From Candidatus Peregrinibacteria bacterium (GTDB lineage: Bacteria; Patescibacteriota; Gracilibacteria; UBA1369; UBA12463): DNA of 64,000 nucleotides. Under the pieces are notes generated by a model. That model did not search any database, was not told the DNA's origin, and worked only from the letters and a program-made list of their open reading frames with translations. Positions within the stretch are counted from its first letter, which is position 1. The number at the start of each line of letters is the position of its first letter. Below are positions 36,331-43,731 of the stretch, in pieces. The DNA lies in NCBI GenBank assembly GCA_026395555.1, contig JAPLYO010000015.1, forward strand, positions 16,191-80,190, written 5' to 3'. Made by a program: the position numbers and the translations under genes.

Positions 36331-36774
36331 TTATCCGTGGGTATATCCTCCGGTACTTCCAAATCCACCTCGGCTTTCCTTCGTCATCTCATTCACCTCT
36401 TCGAACTGGAATTTTTCAATTTTTACAAATACTCCTTGTGCAATCTTCTCGCTACGAGCAACGGTTACAGCTTGATCACAAAAATTGTACACCTGAACCT
36501 TAATTTCATCTGTAGGTCCGCAGTAGTCATGATCGATAATGCCAATTCCATGGGGAGTAAGTAATCCTTTTTTCTTCGGCGCACTGCTCCTAGAGGCGAC
36601 TACGAGCATGTATCCTTCTGGTACCTCAATCACTACATTCGCAGGAATTAAGCCGAGACTTTTTGCCTCGATGATAACCTCTTCTCTCGCGACAAAATCA
36701 AAACCAACCGCACCATCCGTTTCATACATCGGAAGGGGGAGCTTCGAATCAATACGTTTTATCTTTACCTGCAT
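36331..36774 (-). CDS. dut: dUTP diphosphatase
   Basis: Hydrolyses dUTP to dUMP, feeding ThyX and keeping uracil out of DNA. 147 residues with the five trimeric dUTPase motifs: AVGFDFVA, SRSSAPKKKG, GIIDHDYCG, RSEKIAQGVF and RGGFGSTGG. The first motif has FDF in place of the usual YDL, and a longer spacing precedes motif five. The -10 box stands exactly where a leaderless transcript would begin at the A of ATG 36774. Confidence 0.92.
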   Translation of the reverse strand: MQVKIKRIDSKLPLPMYETDGAVGFDFVAREEVIIEAKSLGLIPANVVIEVPEGYMLVVASRSSAPKKKGLLTPHGIGIIDHDYCGPTDEIKVQVYNFCDQAVTVARSEKIAQGVFVKIEKFQFEEVNEMTKESRGGFGSTGGYTHG

Positions 36775-36780
36775 GCCGTC

Positions 36781-36809
36781 ACACTATCAACCGACCTCAA
36801 AAAAGGCAA
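36781..36809 (-). promoter_or_regulatory. Leaderless promoter of dut-tmk
   Basis: On the minus strand TTGCCT (36809-36804), 17 bases, TAGTGT (36786-36781) with a TG extension one base before it. The predicted start falls on the A of ATG 36774. Confidence 0.5.
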
Positions 36810-36936
36810 TATGGATACGAAAAGTATTCCAATAATATGAATTGGTGTAATAATGATATTTTCCGTACGTACGGAGAATTGTAATCTTTCATAAAAAAGG
36901 CTATCCTCAGACGCGCTCTATAACTTTAGCTAAAAT

Positions 36937-37947
36937 ATGACTACTCAAACACCGAGAAAAGACCTGCCCCAGGGGAAAGCATTGCTAGGTCTCCCCATCG
37001 ACTTCGCGCCCGGAGGACAGGCGGTACTTGAGGGCGTGCTCATGCGCAGCCCGAACTACATTGCTGTAGCGGTACGTAACCCTCAGGGGAAGATTGTTTT
37101 TGACAAAAAAGCCTACAAGCCGTGGGGAAAATATTTCAAATTTCTCGCACTGCCACTTGTGCGTGGCATGATTGGTATTTGCGAAATGATGATTATCGGA
37201 TTTAAGGCTCTCAACTTTTCCTCTGAGGTTTTTATGCAAGAAGAAGAACTTCCGGTAGACGCTCCCAAGAAAGAGACTACAGCAACTGATTCTGTTCTTT
37301 TTGCATTTTCACTGATATTTGCTTTTGCGATGAGTATTTTTCTCTTTAAATTTGTTCCGCTTTTTATCACAACGCAACTGCAGAACTTCTTTCCGATCGT
37401 AAAAAATAATTACCTCGTTTTTAATCTGATTGATGGGGTGATTAAGCTTGGGCTTTTCGTCGGCTATCTCGCGCTCATGCTTCTTTCGAAGGAGATGAAG
37501 CGCGTATTTGAGTACCATGGCGCCGAGCATAAAGCCGTCTGGACCTATGAAAAAAATCTCGACCTCACGGTAGAAAATGCCAAAATGCAAACTCGGCTCC
37601 ATCCTCGTTGCGGCACGAGTTTTATTATTATTGTCTTTGTAATTAGTATTTTTGTGTACATGTTCCTTCCAAAACAGGACACTTTCATCATGAACTTCCT
37701 TCTCAGAATCGCCATGCTACCCCTTATCGGTGGCGTAGCCTATGAAGTCCTCAAATGGAGCGCCCGACGCACGGACAACGCCTTCGTACGCATCCTCGTA
37801 GCCCCGGGCCTCCTTCTCCAGAGGATAACTACTCAGGAACCCGACGACAGCCAGCTCGAGGTCGCCCTCCGCGCACTAGAGGCTACGATTGAATTGGAGC
37901 AGACCGGATTGGAGACTCCCGCAAAACTAGCTCCCGAGCTAGTCTAG
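36937..37947 (+). CDS. DUF1385 membrane protein
   Basis: 336 residues. The first conserved block is GGQAVLEGVLMRSPNYIAVAVR, then a membrane hairpin (SVLFAFSLIFAFAMSIFLFKF, LGLFVGYLALMLL). The hallmark FEYHGAEHKAVWTYE and RLHPRCGTSFIIIV follow, with more helices and a soluble tail. GGQAVxEGV and EYHGAEHK...HPRCGTSF define DUF1385 (YqhQ-like). The His, Glu and Cys could form a metal or redox site; function is unknown. It stands alone, with a terminator shared with rplA. Confidence 0.88.
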   Translation: MTTQTPRKDLPQGKALLGLPIDFAPGGQAVLEGVLMRSPNYIAVAVRNPQGKIVFDKKAYKPWGKYFKFLALPLVRGMIGICEMMIIGFKALNFSSEVFMQEEELPVDAPKKETTATDSVLFAFSLIFAFAMSIFLFKFVPLFITTQLQNFFPIVKNNYLVFNLIDGVIKLGLFVGYLALMLLSKEMKRVFEYHGAEHKAVWTYEKNLDLTVENAKMQTRLHPRCGTSFIIIVFVISIFVYMFLPKQDTFIMNFLLRIAMLPLIGGVAYEVLKWSARRTDNAFVRILVAPGLLLQRITTQEPDDSQLEVALRALEATIELEQTGLETPAKLAPELV

Positions 37948-37975
37948 TCACATGATTCCGTAAGATCAAATAAAG

Positions 37976-38005
37976 AAAGAGCCACCCGACAGGAGTGGCT
38001 CTTTT
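37976..38005. terminator. Bidirectional terminator between the DUF1385 gene and rplA
   Basis: Perfect ten-pair stem AAAGAGCCAC / GTGGCTCTTT with a nine-base loop, then TTTT on the plus side; the minus side follows with CTTTCTTTA. It also shows that rplJ-rplL do not follow rplA here. Confidence 0.88.
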
Positions 38006-38026
38006 AAAATTCAATATCGTAAACCC

Positions 38027-38731
38027 TTACTTCAACGCCTCCATAATGCTAGGAATAGAAACGTTCATTCCAGGTCCCATAGTAGTAGCAAGTGATACCT
38101 TCTGGAGGTATGTGCCTTTTACTGAGGCAGGCTTGACGTCCATGATGGACTTCATAAGTGCGAGGAAGTTTTCCTCAAGAGCTTTTTCGCTGAATGATAC
38201 TTTGCCGAAGAGGTTGTGAATAACGGCGAACTTGTCGACACGGAACTCAACCTGACCCTTCTTGATCTGTTCGATAGTCTTGACGATTTCTGGAGTGACC
38301 GTACCAGCCTTTGGGTTAGGCATGAGACCCTTCTGACCCAAAATCTTAGCAACCTTACCGAGAGACTTCATCATATCCGGTGAAGCAACAGCAACATCGA
38401 AGTCCAAGAATCCCTTCAAAATCTTCTCAATAAGCTCCTCATTACCGGCCTCGATAGCACCAGCAGCTTTTGCCTCCTTTGCCTTGTCTTCTGTAACGAA
38501 GGCGATTACACGAACCGTCTTACCTGTTCCATGTGGAAGGGCAACCGTTGAACGTACGTTCTGGTCTGTCTTCTTAGGATCGATACCCATCTTGGCGTGT
38601 ACCTCAACGCTAGCATCGAACTTAACAGGAGATGTCTTCTTGAGCATCTCAATAGCCTCTTTCACGTCATAGATCTCTTTTGTCACCATGGCCTTGGCGG
38701 CGAGATACTTCTTTCCATGCTTCTTAACCAT
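38027..38731 (-). CDS. rplA: Ribosomal protein uL1
   Basis: L1-stalk protein of the large subunit; in many bacteria it represses its own operon. 234 residues: VEVHAKMGIDPKKTDQNVR, TVALPHGTGKTVRV, LGQKGLMPNPKAGTVTPE (the classic L1 signature), VDKFAVIHNLFGKVSF and GTYLQKVSLATTMGPGM. It is last in the secE-nusG-rplK-rplA set and separated from rplK by an unrelated membrane-protein gene. Confidence 0.96.
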   Translation of the reverse strand: MVKKHGKKYLAAKAMVTKEIYDVKEAIEMLKKTSPVKFDASVEVHAKMGIDPKKTDQNVRSTVALPHGTGKTVRVIAFVTEDKAKEAKAAGAIEAGNEELIEKILKGFLDFDVAVASPDMMKSLGKVAKILGQKGLMPNPKAGTVTPEIVKTIEQIKKGQVEFRVDKFAVIHNLFGKVSFSEKALEENFLALMKSIMDVKPASVKGTYLQKVSLATTMGPGMNVSIPSIMEALK

Positions 38732-38805
38732 ACAATAGGGGGTTTATGTGGTACAAACGACTATCCAGAATTGGACGATCTCCCACGAAATAATAAGTAA
38801 TACGT

Positions 38806-39258
38806 TTAGTCTTGCTTCTTGTTATCACGCTGGATAACAAACCAGTGATACAACCACATAGGAGTGCCGAGAATGATTGAGGCAAGCCCTTCAGCGATGG
38901 ATCGTCTCTGCTCATTGTCCTGCTGTTTCTTCTGTTCGTCTTCTTGATCTTTTACGCAATCTTTGTAGCTCTGACTATTCACATCAACAGGTTTAATTTC
39001 TTCAGTCTTCGCAGGAACAGCAACGGGGGTTGCCATAGGAGCTTTTACGCCATAATAAACTCCACCGAGATAGTTAGGATCACGGCAGATCTGCTTGGCG
39101 GAAGTTCCATAGTAATTTACATCAACATTCAGGAGTGCCTTCAGTGCCGTATTGACCAATCCGATGCCTCCAACCAAAAGAACGATAAGTCCGATGAGTG
39201 AGACAAGGTAGAGATATACGAGTCGAATGACCTTCCATTTGTGTGTTGTAGCTTCCAT
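38806..39258 (-). CDS. Small membrane protein inserted between rplK and rplA
   Basis: 150 residues, family not recognised. Membrane segment near 10-38 (VIRLVYLYLVSLIGLIVLLV, GGIGLVNTAL), a loop with cysteines (QICRDPNYLGGVYYG), a charged Gln/Glu/Lys stretch (DCVKDQEDEQKKQQ), and a second helix near 121-142 (IAEGLASIILGTPMWLYHWF). Only 20 bases separate it from rplK, and 74 bases follow before rplA. Two-helix proteins of this kind are common in Patescibacteria; a link to translation or secretion is only suggested by position. Confidence 0.75.
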   Translation of the reverse strand: MEATTHKWKVIRLVYLYLVSLIGLIVLLVGGIGLVNTALKALLNVDVNYYGTSAKQICRDPNYLGGVYYGVKAPMATPVAVPAKTEEIKPVDVNSQSYKDCVKDQEDEQKKQQDNEQRRSIAEGLASIILGTPMWLYHWFVIQRDNKKQD

Positions 39259-39278
39259 GAGAGAGAAGTTATAAAAAA

Positions 39279-39710
39279 TTAACCCTCAACCTCGACACCC
39301 ATATTTCGAGCTGTACCGGCGATAATGCTCATAGCTGCCTCGATGCTGTTAGCATTAAGGTCAGGCATTTTTGTCTCAGCAATTTCTTTGAGCTGAGCCT
39401 GAGTAATCTTACCAACCTTCTGCTTATTAGGAACTGGAGATCCTTTTGGAATGCCAAGTGCCTTGCAGATAAGGTTAGAAGCTGGAGGAGTTTTGGTAAT
39501 AAATGTGAAGCTGCGATCTTCATAAACCGTGACAACGGCTGGAATCGTCATATCTCCCATTGCCTTTGTTCGGGCATTGAACTGAGTACAGAACTCCTGG
39601 AGATTAAGACCGTGAGGACCGAGAGCAGTACCAACTGGTGGTGCTGGATTTGCCTTTCCGGCAGGGATTTGAAGTTTAACGAGAGCCTTAATTTTTTTCA
39701 CAGGAGCCAT
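39279..39710 (-). CDS. rplK: Ribosomal protein uL11
   Basis: GTPase-centre stalk-base protein. 143 residues: [71 protein letters not shown] and [14 protein letters not shown]. All L11 signatures are present at normal length. It is followed by an unrelated membrane gene and then rplA. Confidence 0.97.
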   Translation of the reverse strand: MAPVKKIKALVKLQIPAGKANPAPPVGTALGPHGLNLQEFCTQFNARTKAMGDMTIPAVVTVYEDRSFTFITKTPPASNLICKALGIPKGSPVPNKQKVGKITQAQLKEIAETKMPDLNANSIEAAMSIIAGTARNMGVEVEG

Positions 39711-39746
39711 AAAGTTTTTCAGTCAAATATAAAAAAGTGCAGTGTA

Positions 39747-39775
39747 TTTTTACAGGAACTCACGTAGATTTGCAA
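39747..39775 (-). promoter_or_regulatory. Weak candidate promoter of rplK
   Basis: On the minus strand TTGCAA (39775-39770), 17 bases, TAAAAA (39752-39747). The -10 is poor, so rplK may instead be read through from nusG. Confidence 0.3.
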
Positions 39776-39791
39776 GCCAATATTCTCGAAA

Positions 39792-40571
39792 CTATGCCAT
39801 CAAAAACTCAATGAACTTCTTGAAGAACTCGTGGCTTGCTTTTGGGTAGGAGAATGAGTAGACCCGATTGCCCGATAACACGGTCAAAAAGGCAGTTCCA
39901 AGGCGCTTTGAGTCGTTCAGGTAGAAGGAGGTTGTCCCGAAGGAGTTCGTCTCATTCAGCTTTATATCTGGCGCATAAAGGGAAGCCTTCTGTCGTAAAC
40001 TCTCGTAGAATGACTTTGCCCTCGCATCGTCGGCGAGAAGGAACTCGCTGATGACGCCATAGACGTTTTTGCCATCCGTAAGATGAAACCGAACTTTTGA
40101 GAGATTAACGGTGCCACTAAGATCTAGAAGCTGAAAAAGAAGTCCCTCGGCGCTTACTCGCTCTAAATGCATGCCCTCAAAGCCCATCTGAACCAGCTGT
40201 TGCTCGGTAATTTTCTCTATCTTATAAGAAGAGTTGTCTAAAAAAGAGGAGACCTCTGACTTTGGAGTGGCGCCCACGGCCGGCGGAGCGTCTGGGGAAG
40301 CAGGGGTTGTAGAGGTGGAAGGAGCGATATCTGGCTGAATGGTGCCGGTCTGCGTACCTCCAGTGCTCGTATCAGCCGCAATCTGCCCGCCGCCGGTAGA
40401 GGAGAAGGGATCTGCCGCTCCAGGAGAAGTAGAAGACGCTGCATCCTGCATAGCACTCGGAGGGATAACGGAACTCCATCCATTTTGAAGCTGACTATTG
40501 GTCAAAAATTCAGCCAACAAGACAACGACCAACACGGAGAAAAATATGGTGAATACGGTTGTTTTTTGCAT
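39792..40571 (-). CDS. Exported or membrane-anchored protein inserted between nusG and rplK
   Basis: 259 residues, family not recognised. N-terminal membrane helix near 4-23 (TTVFTIFFSVLVVVLLAEFL), then a Ser/Thr/Pro/Gly-rich linker of about 80 residues, then a folded C-terminal domain of about 150 residues (YKIEKITEQQLVQMGFEGMH; FHLTDGKNVYGVISEF; LGTAFLTVLSGNRVYSFSYP). Likely a surface-facing anchored domain. It is on the nusG-rplK strand with gaps of 43 and 81 bases, a break in a normally conserved operon. Confidence 0.72.
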   Translation of the reverse strand: MQKTTVFTIFFSVLVVVLLAEFLTNSQLQNGWSSVIPPSAMQDAASSTSPGAADPFSSTGGGQIAADTSTGGTQTGTIQPDIAPSTSTTPASPDAPPAVGATPKSEVSSFLDNSSYKIEKITEQQLVQMGFEGMHLERVSAEGLLFQLLDLSGTVNLSKVRFHLTDGKNVYGVISEFLLADDARAKSFYESLRQKASLYAPDIKLNETNSFGTTSFYLNDSKRLGTAFLTVLSGNRVYSFSYPKASHEFFKKFIEFLMA

Positions 40572-40614
40572 AGTGAGGTAAGAAAAAACTATGTTTGAAG
40601 GATATTCTCAAAAA

Positions 40615-41163
40615 CTACTTCTTGCGAACCTGTGTAAAGTCGAGCTCGACAGGTGTCTCTCGGCCGAAGATACTAATAAGTACCTTAACCTTACCCTTCT
40701 CCTCATCTACCTTCGTAATAATACCATCGTAGTTGACGAAAGGTCCCTCGAGAATAACGACATGGTCCGTAACGGAGAAGTCGATTTTGAACTTAGGCTC
40801 AGCTTCACCCATACGTCGTTTAATGACTTTGAACTCGTCTTCTGAGACGGGAATTGGCATCGTGCCTCCCGCTCCTACGAATCCGGTAACATTTGGAGTA
40901 TTTCGAACGACATACCATGACTCATCGCTTACGATCATGTCCACGAGGACGTAGCCTGGAAAAATTCGTTTTTTGATGGTTTTTGGCTCACCCTTTTTGA
41001 TGATAATTTGGCTTTCTTCAGGCACAACGACATCAAAAATAAAGTCCTGCATTCCAAAAGTCTCAACGCGCTGCATGAGGGACTCCTTTACGGCATGCTC
41101 GTATCCTGAGTAGGTATGAATAGCGTACCAATGTCGACCGGTGTGCTGTGCTTGTTTTGCCAT
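40615..41163 (-). CDS. nusG: Transcription termination/antitermination factor NusG
   Basis: RNA-polymerase elongation factor linking transcription to the ribosome or Rho. 182 residues from ATG 41163: RHWYAIHTYSGYEHAVKESL, PGYVLVDMIVSDESWYVVRNTPNVTGFVG split over the NGN domain, and the C-terminal KOW FSVTDHVVILEGPFVNYDGIITKVD with FGRETPVELDFTQV. The longer frame to 41247 would overlap secE and lacks homology. Confidence 0.96.
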   Translation of the reverse strand: MAKQAQHTGRHWYAIHTYSGYEHAVKESLMQRVETFGMQDFIFDVVVPEESQIIIKKGEPKTIKKRIFPGYVLVDMIVSDESWYVVRNTPNVTGFVGAGGTMPIPVSEDEFKVIKRRMGEAEPKFKIDFSVTDHVVILEGPFVNYDGIITKVDEEKGKVKVLISIFGRETPVELDFTQVRKK

Positions 41164-41188
41164 AAAAAATGAAGAAAAAGGGATTGAA

Positions 41189-41383
41189 TTATCGAAGATT
41201 GAGAAGGTACTGATAGCCCATATTGAAGCCATAGTCCAAAACGGCAATAATGACAGCCGAAGCTAGAACAAAGCTAAGAACAATTCCGCTAAGTCTAATG
41301 GCCTGATTTCTGGTAGGCCAGGTTACTCGCTTAAACTCCTCGTAACTTTCACGTAAGTAAGTGATAAATGCATTGCTTTTCAT
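41189..41383 (-). CDS. secE: Preprotein translocase subunit SecE
   Basis: Small subunit of SecYEG, 64 residues from ATG 41383. The conserved amphipathic helix FITYLRESYEEFKRVTWPTR ends in the hallmark VTWPTR, then one membrane helix (IVLSFVLASAVIIAVLDYGF). The long frame to 41836 is an artefact that overlaps the divergent gene at 41556. It is 25 bases upstream of nusG, the standard order. Confidence 0.95.
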   Translation of the reverse strand: MKSNAFITYLRESYEEFKRVTWPTRNQAIRLSGIVLSFVLASAVIIAVLDYGFNMGYQYLLNLR

Positions 41384-41500
41384 AGAACGTTGGAGATTAC
41401 GAAATGAAAATAGTACCTCAAAAAAGCCTTCTCGGCCAAAGAAGATACTACCAGCTTGGGGAGAATTTGCAAGGAAAAGTGGGTGGACTCTATGCGCAGC

Positions 41501-41529
41501 TTTACAAACAGGGGAATACGTGATACAAT
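41501..41529 (+). promoter_or_regulatory. Extended -10 promoter of the surface locus
   Basis: TTTACA (41501-41506), 17 bases, TACAAT (41524-41529) with TG one base before. Predicted start near 41536; 20-base A-rich leader without SD to ATG 41556. Confidence 0.75.
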
Positions 41530-41555
41530 GACATGAAAAAATAAAAGCCAAAACC

Positions 41556-42626
41556 ATGTCATATAAGGTAATGTCACGCGAACAAAAATCGGAGGTGTAC
41601 CGAAATTTGCGACAGATCGGAATGATGACGGCGCTTCTTGCACTTGTGCTACTCATGGCAGATAGTGCTATGGCGGCCAACGCCCTGCCTCTTGGCGACG
41701 TGACAACATTTAGTGGTGGTGGCGATAGTCTCGTAGGTGATCCAGGCGGTGCGACCATCGTCGAATCTCTTGCGAATCTCGTCGGAGGATTTACGAGTAC
41801 CGATAGTGGAATTATAGGAAAACTACGTGGCATCATGGCAGCAGTTGCTATCGCGATGACAATTTATTCCTCCCTCAAGATGCTTCTAGCTCAAGGAGAG
41901 GAGTCGAAAATTACAAGTGCGAAAAAAGGCATATACATGGGAATTCTTGGACTTGCTGTCATAAGTATCGCGGGTGAGTTTACAAAAATACTCTCCGTAA
42001 ATAAGGAGGCCGCGCAGTATATATTTGTCGATAAGGTTGGTGGAACGTTGGCATGTTCCTATGCGAGCACCTTTCTCGGAGGCGGCGGATCATCGACAGG
42101 TACGGAACTTCTCTGTCGTGTAAATTTATTTAATGCAACTGTGAAAATAGTTATCACGTTTATTAAGTATCTTATTTCCGGTATTGCTGTGTACGAAATT
42201 ATCTCATCAGCGTATCGCATTATCACGCTGGGAAGCGAGGCGAGTAATTTGGAAAGAGATAAGAAGAATTTGATCTTTGGAGCGGTCGGACTTTTGTTGA
42301 TTATATTTTCAGAATCGATTATCGCGAAGGTGTTTTATAAACTTAACTTTACCTCATACAGTCAGCTCGATGGAGTGAAGCCAGCAATTGATCTATCGGA
42401 AGGTGCTAAGCAGATAGCATCGGTAGCGAATCTTGCAGTAAGTATTATCGGGCCAGTATTGATTTTAATTATTATTGGTGCCGGGATCATGTACATGGCA
42501 AGCGGAGGAAATGAGGAAAAGCAGTCACAGGCCAAGCGTGCTATTGGATTCGCTGCGGTTGGCATGCTCGTCGTGTATGGAGCATTCGGGCTAGTATCAA
42601 CAGTTATTAGTGGTCAGTTTCAATAA
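41556..42626 (+). CDS. Membrane protein with three TrbC/VirB2-like units
   Basis: 356 residues. Signal-like helix near 22-40 (ending ADSAMAANA). Three two-helix units follow, each with a short polar turn of the type G-x-Y/L-...-G/S-x-x-E...K between helices: KMLLAQGEESKITSAKKGIY near 106, YRIITLGSEASNLERDKKNL near 220, and GIMYMASGGNEEKQSQAKRA near 312. The pattern of helix, ASGGNEExxxxAKR, helix is the one seen in Patescibacteria proteins annotated as TrbC/VirB2-like pilins, usually with one unit per protein. It starts the surface locus, 9 bases before its paralogue. It may form a membrane pore or pilus base; this is inference. Confidence 0.65.
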   Translation: MSYKVMSREQKSEVYRNLRQIGMMTALLALVLLMADSAMAANALPLGDVTTFSGGGDSLVGDPGGATIVESLANLVGGFTSTDSGIIGKLRGIMAAVAIAMTIYSSLKMLLAQGEESKITSAKKGIYMGILGLAVISIAGEFTKILSVNKEAAQYIFVDKVGGTLACSYASTFLGGGGSSTGTELLCRVNLFNATVKIVITFIKYLISGIAVYEIISSAYRIITLGSEASNLERDKKNLIFGAVGLLLIIFSESIIAKVFYKLNFTSYSQLDGVKPAIDLSEGAKQIASVANLAVSIIGPVLILIIIGAGIMYMASGGNEEKQSQAKRAIGFAAVGMLVVYGAFGLVSTVISGQFQ

Positions 42627-42635
42627 AAAATACAT

Positions 42636-43640
42636 ATGAAAATTATGCTTAGAAAAATATTGCCAACGCTTCTCATGACGATCGTCATGGTATCTATGCT
42701 GATTTTGCCACAGATCACCGTTGCGCAATTTGCAGGTTTGGATGAGATTAATCAGCAAACGGGGCTTCCATCCGAAAAGGATTTTCTTCCACGTGGAACG
42801 AGTCCTGGAAATGATTTAGGAATTAACCGCCTCGAGGGACTGCTGCTCACAGTAGTAGATCTCGTGAAGTATCTTATCTATGGTATCGCCATTTTTCTGT
42901 TAGTATTTCAAGGATTTAAGCTTATTATCGCCGGAAAAGATATTGATACATTTAGCGAAGAAGCGAAAAAAAATGCGAAGTATAGCTTGATGGCCATACT
43001 TATAGTTTTTGTGGCGGACACGGCCATACGAAAAGTATTTTTCCCGGAGAGCGGGGCGATATTTGAAAATAACGGAGCAAATATTCAGCTCTATGGAGAG
43101 GCGGGAATCGTTCAAATTCGTTCGATATACAACATTATGGCATACCTCTCAGGAGCAATCGCCCTAGCGACTATCGTCTTCAGTGGAGTAGGCATGGCTC
43201 TAAGCGCCGGAAGCGAAGAGGGATTCAAAAAACATAAAAACAGAATTCTTTGGGCGCTTGCAGGTCTTCTCCTTGTGGGTGTGGCAGAGTTTGTCGTCAA
43301 AGATGTGCTCTTCCCGGATATAGGAACAAAACTCCCAAATATCAGTAAAGGTATGCTTCTCTTGAAGAACTTTACGAACTTCATGGCAGGCTTCGTCACA
43401 ACGATATCATTCGGCGTCACGCTCTATGGTGGATTCCTCTATGTCGTAGGAGGAGTGAGCGAAGATAGTCTCGGAAAAGCAAAGAAGGCGATCGTCGGTG
43501 GCATAGTGGGTATTCTCCTCTCGGCCGCGGCGTTTGGCCTCGCTACAACGCTCATTCAGGCTGATAGTAGTGGTACTACTATCGCACCGGTCGGCCAGGC
43601 GCCGGCAGGTATACCAAGTGTAGCTTCACCTACAAAATAA
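42636..43640 (+). CDS. Membrane protein with three TrbC/VirB2-like units (paralogue)
   Basis: 334 residues, a distant paralogue of the preceding gene. Signal peptide 1-31 (TLLMTIVMVSMLILPQITVA). Three two-helix units with turns FKLIIAGKDIDTFSEEAKKN near 92, GMALSAGSEEGFKKHKNR near 187, and GGFLYVVGGVSEDSLGKAKK near 270. Ala/Pro/Gly-rich tail (PVGQAPAGIPSVAS). Spacing to the previous gene is 9 bases, so they are co-expressed and could assemble together. No VirB4 or coupling ATPase lies in the window. Confidence 0.65.
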   Translation: MKIMLRKILPTLLMTIVMVSMLILPQITVAQFAGLDEINQQTGLPSEKDFLPRGTSPGNDLGINRLEGLLLTVVDLVKYLIYGIAIFLLVFQGFKLIIAGKDIDTFSEEAKKNAKYSLMAILIVFVADTAIRKVFFPESGAIFENNGANIQLYGEAGIVQIRSIYNIMAYLSGAIALATIVFSGVGMALSAGSEEGFKKHKNRILWALAGLLLVGVAEFVVKDVLFPDIGTKLPNISKGMLLLKNFTNFMAGFVTTISFGVTLYGGFLYVVGGVSEDSLGKAKKAIVGGIVGILLSAAAFGLATTLIQADSSGTTIAPVGQAPAGIPSVASPTK

Positions 43641-43731
43641 TATAGCAATCAGTCAAACAAAGACGATGGATGATAAAGCCAAATAGGCGTACAATAGAGA
43701 GAAGTACAAATAGCAAAATAAAGTATAAACA

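Noticed and set aside
38732..38805. L1-binding leader upstream of rplA
   Set aside because: A small TCCA-ATTC-TGGA hairpin is present on the minus strand, but I cannot match it to the known L1 site.
41384..41836. Long N-terminal extension of secE
   Set aside because: It overlaps the divergent membrane gene and the promoter at 41501; SecE homology begins at 41383.
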